Source: Phytoamicus setariae
GTDB lineage: Bacteria; Pseudomonadota; Alphaproteobacteria; Rhizobiales; Rhizobiaceae
Assembly: GCF_016722925.1 (NCBI RefSeq)
Contig: NZ_JAEQNC010000002.1
Span: 310,001-374,000, forward strand
Reading direction: 5' to 3'
Length of the DNA: 64,000 bases
The translations under genes were made by a program, and so were the position numbers. The notes beneath the pieces were generated by a model. That model was not told the origin of the DNA, ran no database searches, and saw only the letters and a program-made list of their open reading frames with translations. Below, piece after piece: positions 63,136 through 64,000 of the stretch. Within the stretch, counting starts at the first letter, position 1; every line of letters starts with the position of its first letter.

Positions 63136-63726
63136 ATGATGGATGCCAAGCTCGCCCGCAAAGTGGAAATCCGCAAATCCGAGACGCTCCACAAGCGTTT
63201 CGTGCATCTGCAGCGATTGACTGTCGAGCACGAGACGCTGGCTGGCGGTCAACTGACCATCGAACGTGAGGTTCACGACCACGGCAACGCCGCGACTATC
63301 CTGCTCTACGATCCCAGCCGCAAGTCAGTTATTCTTGTTCGTCAGTTGCGTGTCGCGCCGATCCTGAATGGCGACAACGGGTTCCTGATCGAGACGCCGG
63401 CGGGGTTGCTCGATGGCGACGATCCGCTGAGTGCCATCATCCGCGAGGCGATGGAGGAAACCGGCTATCGCATCGACCGCGCCGAATATCTGTTCGATGC
63501 CTACATGTCGCCGGGTGCCCTGACCGAACGCGTCAGCTATTTCGCCGCCGAGATCGATGCGACTGCCAGAACCGGCAAGGGCGGGGGACTTGACGAGGAA
63601 GGCGAGGATATCGAAGTTCTCGAGTTCGGGCTTGCCGAGGCGTTCCATATGATCTCGACCGGCAAGATCTGCGATGCCAAGACGATCATGCTGCTGCAAT
63701 GGGCTGCGATGAAATACGGCCTCTGA
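63136..63726 (+). CDS. NUDIX hydrolase (NudK/ADP-ribose pyrophosphatase-like)
   Basis: The 196-residue hydrolase resembles NudK (GDP-mannose hydrolase) and ADP-ribose pyrophosphatases. The Nudix box is GLLDGDDPLSAIIREAMEET plus GY, with the first conserved Glu replaced by Asp while the REAMEETG core is intact. VRQLRVAPIL and ETPAGLLDG are typical of the NudF/NudK subgroup. ATG 63136 or 63139. It follows the molybdopterin oxidoreductase by 76 bases. Confidence 0.9.
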   Translation: MMDAKLARKVEIRKSETLHKRFVHLQRLTVEHETLAGGQLTIEREVHDHGNAATILLYDPSRKSVILVRQLRVAPILNGDNGFLIETPAGLLDGDDPLSAIIREAMEETGYRIDRAEYLFDAYMSPGALTERVSYFAAEIDATARTGKGGGLDEEGEDIEVLEFGLAEAFHMISTGKICDAKTIMLLQWAAMKYGL

Positions 63727-63736
63727 CGGGTTCCGC

Positions 63737-64000
63737 TCAAAAAGCTGCCTTGAGCCCTATGGATACGGTCATCGCGCGGAAATCACCGCCCGCGCCGTCG
63801 TCGAACCAGCTTTCTCTGCCATTGTTCTTGTTGACGACCCGCGTGTCTGCGCGCGCGCTGAACATCTTGTCGAACGAGCCGCTGACGAAGAGCAGCATAC
63901 TGTCGCGTAGCGCATACTCCGCCGAAGCGCTTACTGAGACTGCCGGCTTGGTGAAATAGTAGTCGTAGAAACGCAGGTCGCGCATCCAGTGGTCGTCCGT
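63737..64000 (-). CDS. Omptin-family outer-membrane protease (N-terminal part outside window)
   Basis: Only the C-terminal 87 or so residues are inside the window; the frame stays open to base 64000. It begins TDDHWMRDLRFYDYYFTKPA, which aligns with the omptin region containing the catalytic Asp-x-His pair (Asp210/His212 of OmpT; here Asp and His in TDDHW). It continues with barrel strands (VSVSASAEYALRDSMLLFVS) and ends VSIGLKAAF with C-terminal Phe. Omptins cleave peptides between basic residues at the cell surface. Family call from the DDHW motif and strand pattern. Confidence 0.72.
   Translation of the reverse strand, partial: TDDHWMRDLRFYDYYFTKPAVSVSASAEYALRDSMLLFVSGSFDKMFSARADTRVVNKNNGRESWFDDGAGGDFRAMTVSIGLKAAF

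Overview
The window looks like a chromosomal segment of a rhizobial alphaproteobacterium (Rhizobium/Agrobacterium/Ensifer-like Rhizobiaceae). Reasons: high-GC coding bias, the fabF-mltG-YicC-gmk run, the lptF-lptG-lptD-surA-pdxA-rsmA run, divK-pleD beside a DUF3572 gene, 7TM-type chemoreceptor features, and SOS boxes of the alphaproteobacterial direct-repeat type (GTTC-N7-GTTC). It is mostly core genome with small accessory patches. No tRNA, rRNA or CRISPR array was seen.

Layout. 1-4066: fatty acid and cell-wall genes (fabF partial, mltG, yicC-like, gmk). 4188-5646: accessory patch with a lone RTX protein and a decayed copy of a signal-peptide coding segment. 5647-10836: DUF1269 protein and an RND efflux pair. 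10967-17408: a polyamine-type uptake and oxidation cluster (XRE-cupin regulator with a perfect dyad at its start, ABC importer, FAD oxidoreductase, cupin). 17511-24997 (minus): rsmA, pdxA, surA, lptD, lptG, lptF, coupling LPS export and outer-membrane biogenesis. 25356-27796: pepA, holC, acetyltransferase. 27816-34654: TadE-like pair, galactose dehydrogenase-like gene, ABC-F ATPase, small membrane protein and chemoreceptor. 34703-40031: DinB/YfiT-like protein, GST, ndk, lipoprotein plus CGNR regulator divergent from an orphan LivH-type permease, moaE, moaD, pgsA. 40283-42497: winged-helix regulator, outer-membrane barrel, VCBS-like secreted protein. 42599-49016: DNA replication and damage genes (28-residue membrane protein behind tandem LexA boxes, dnaE, L,D-transpeptidase, SOS-boxed dinB). 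49094-51934: HAD protein, DUF3572, divK, pleD. 51935-52567: gene-free stretch with strong RNA-like dyads. 52568-55368: uvrC and a pteridine-reductase-like SDR. 55729-64000: Omp25/31-like protein, deaminase between IS ends, GST, RNase T2, phosphoesterase, rlmJ, molybdopterin oxidoreductase, NUDIX hydrolase and the end of an omptin-type protease.

The most interesting item is a 28-residue single-pass membrane protein (42646-42732). It has a perfect Shine-Dalgarno sequence and a promoter overlapped by three GAAC half-sites at 11-bp steps, that is two overlapping LexA boxes. This has the architecture of an SOS-induced cell-division inhibitor micropeptide, comparable in size and control to Caulobacter SidA. 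The only other SOS box I found between genes is in front of dinB, 6.4 kb away. Other leads are a 10-bp perfect dyad between the CGNR regulator and the orphan permease, the IS-flanked deaminase, and a candidate small RNA between pleD and uvrC.
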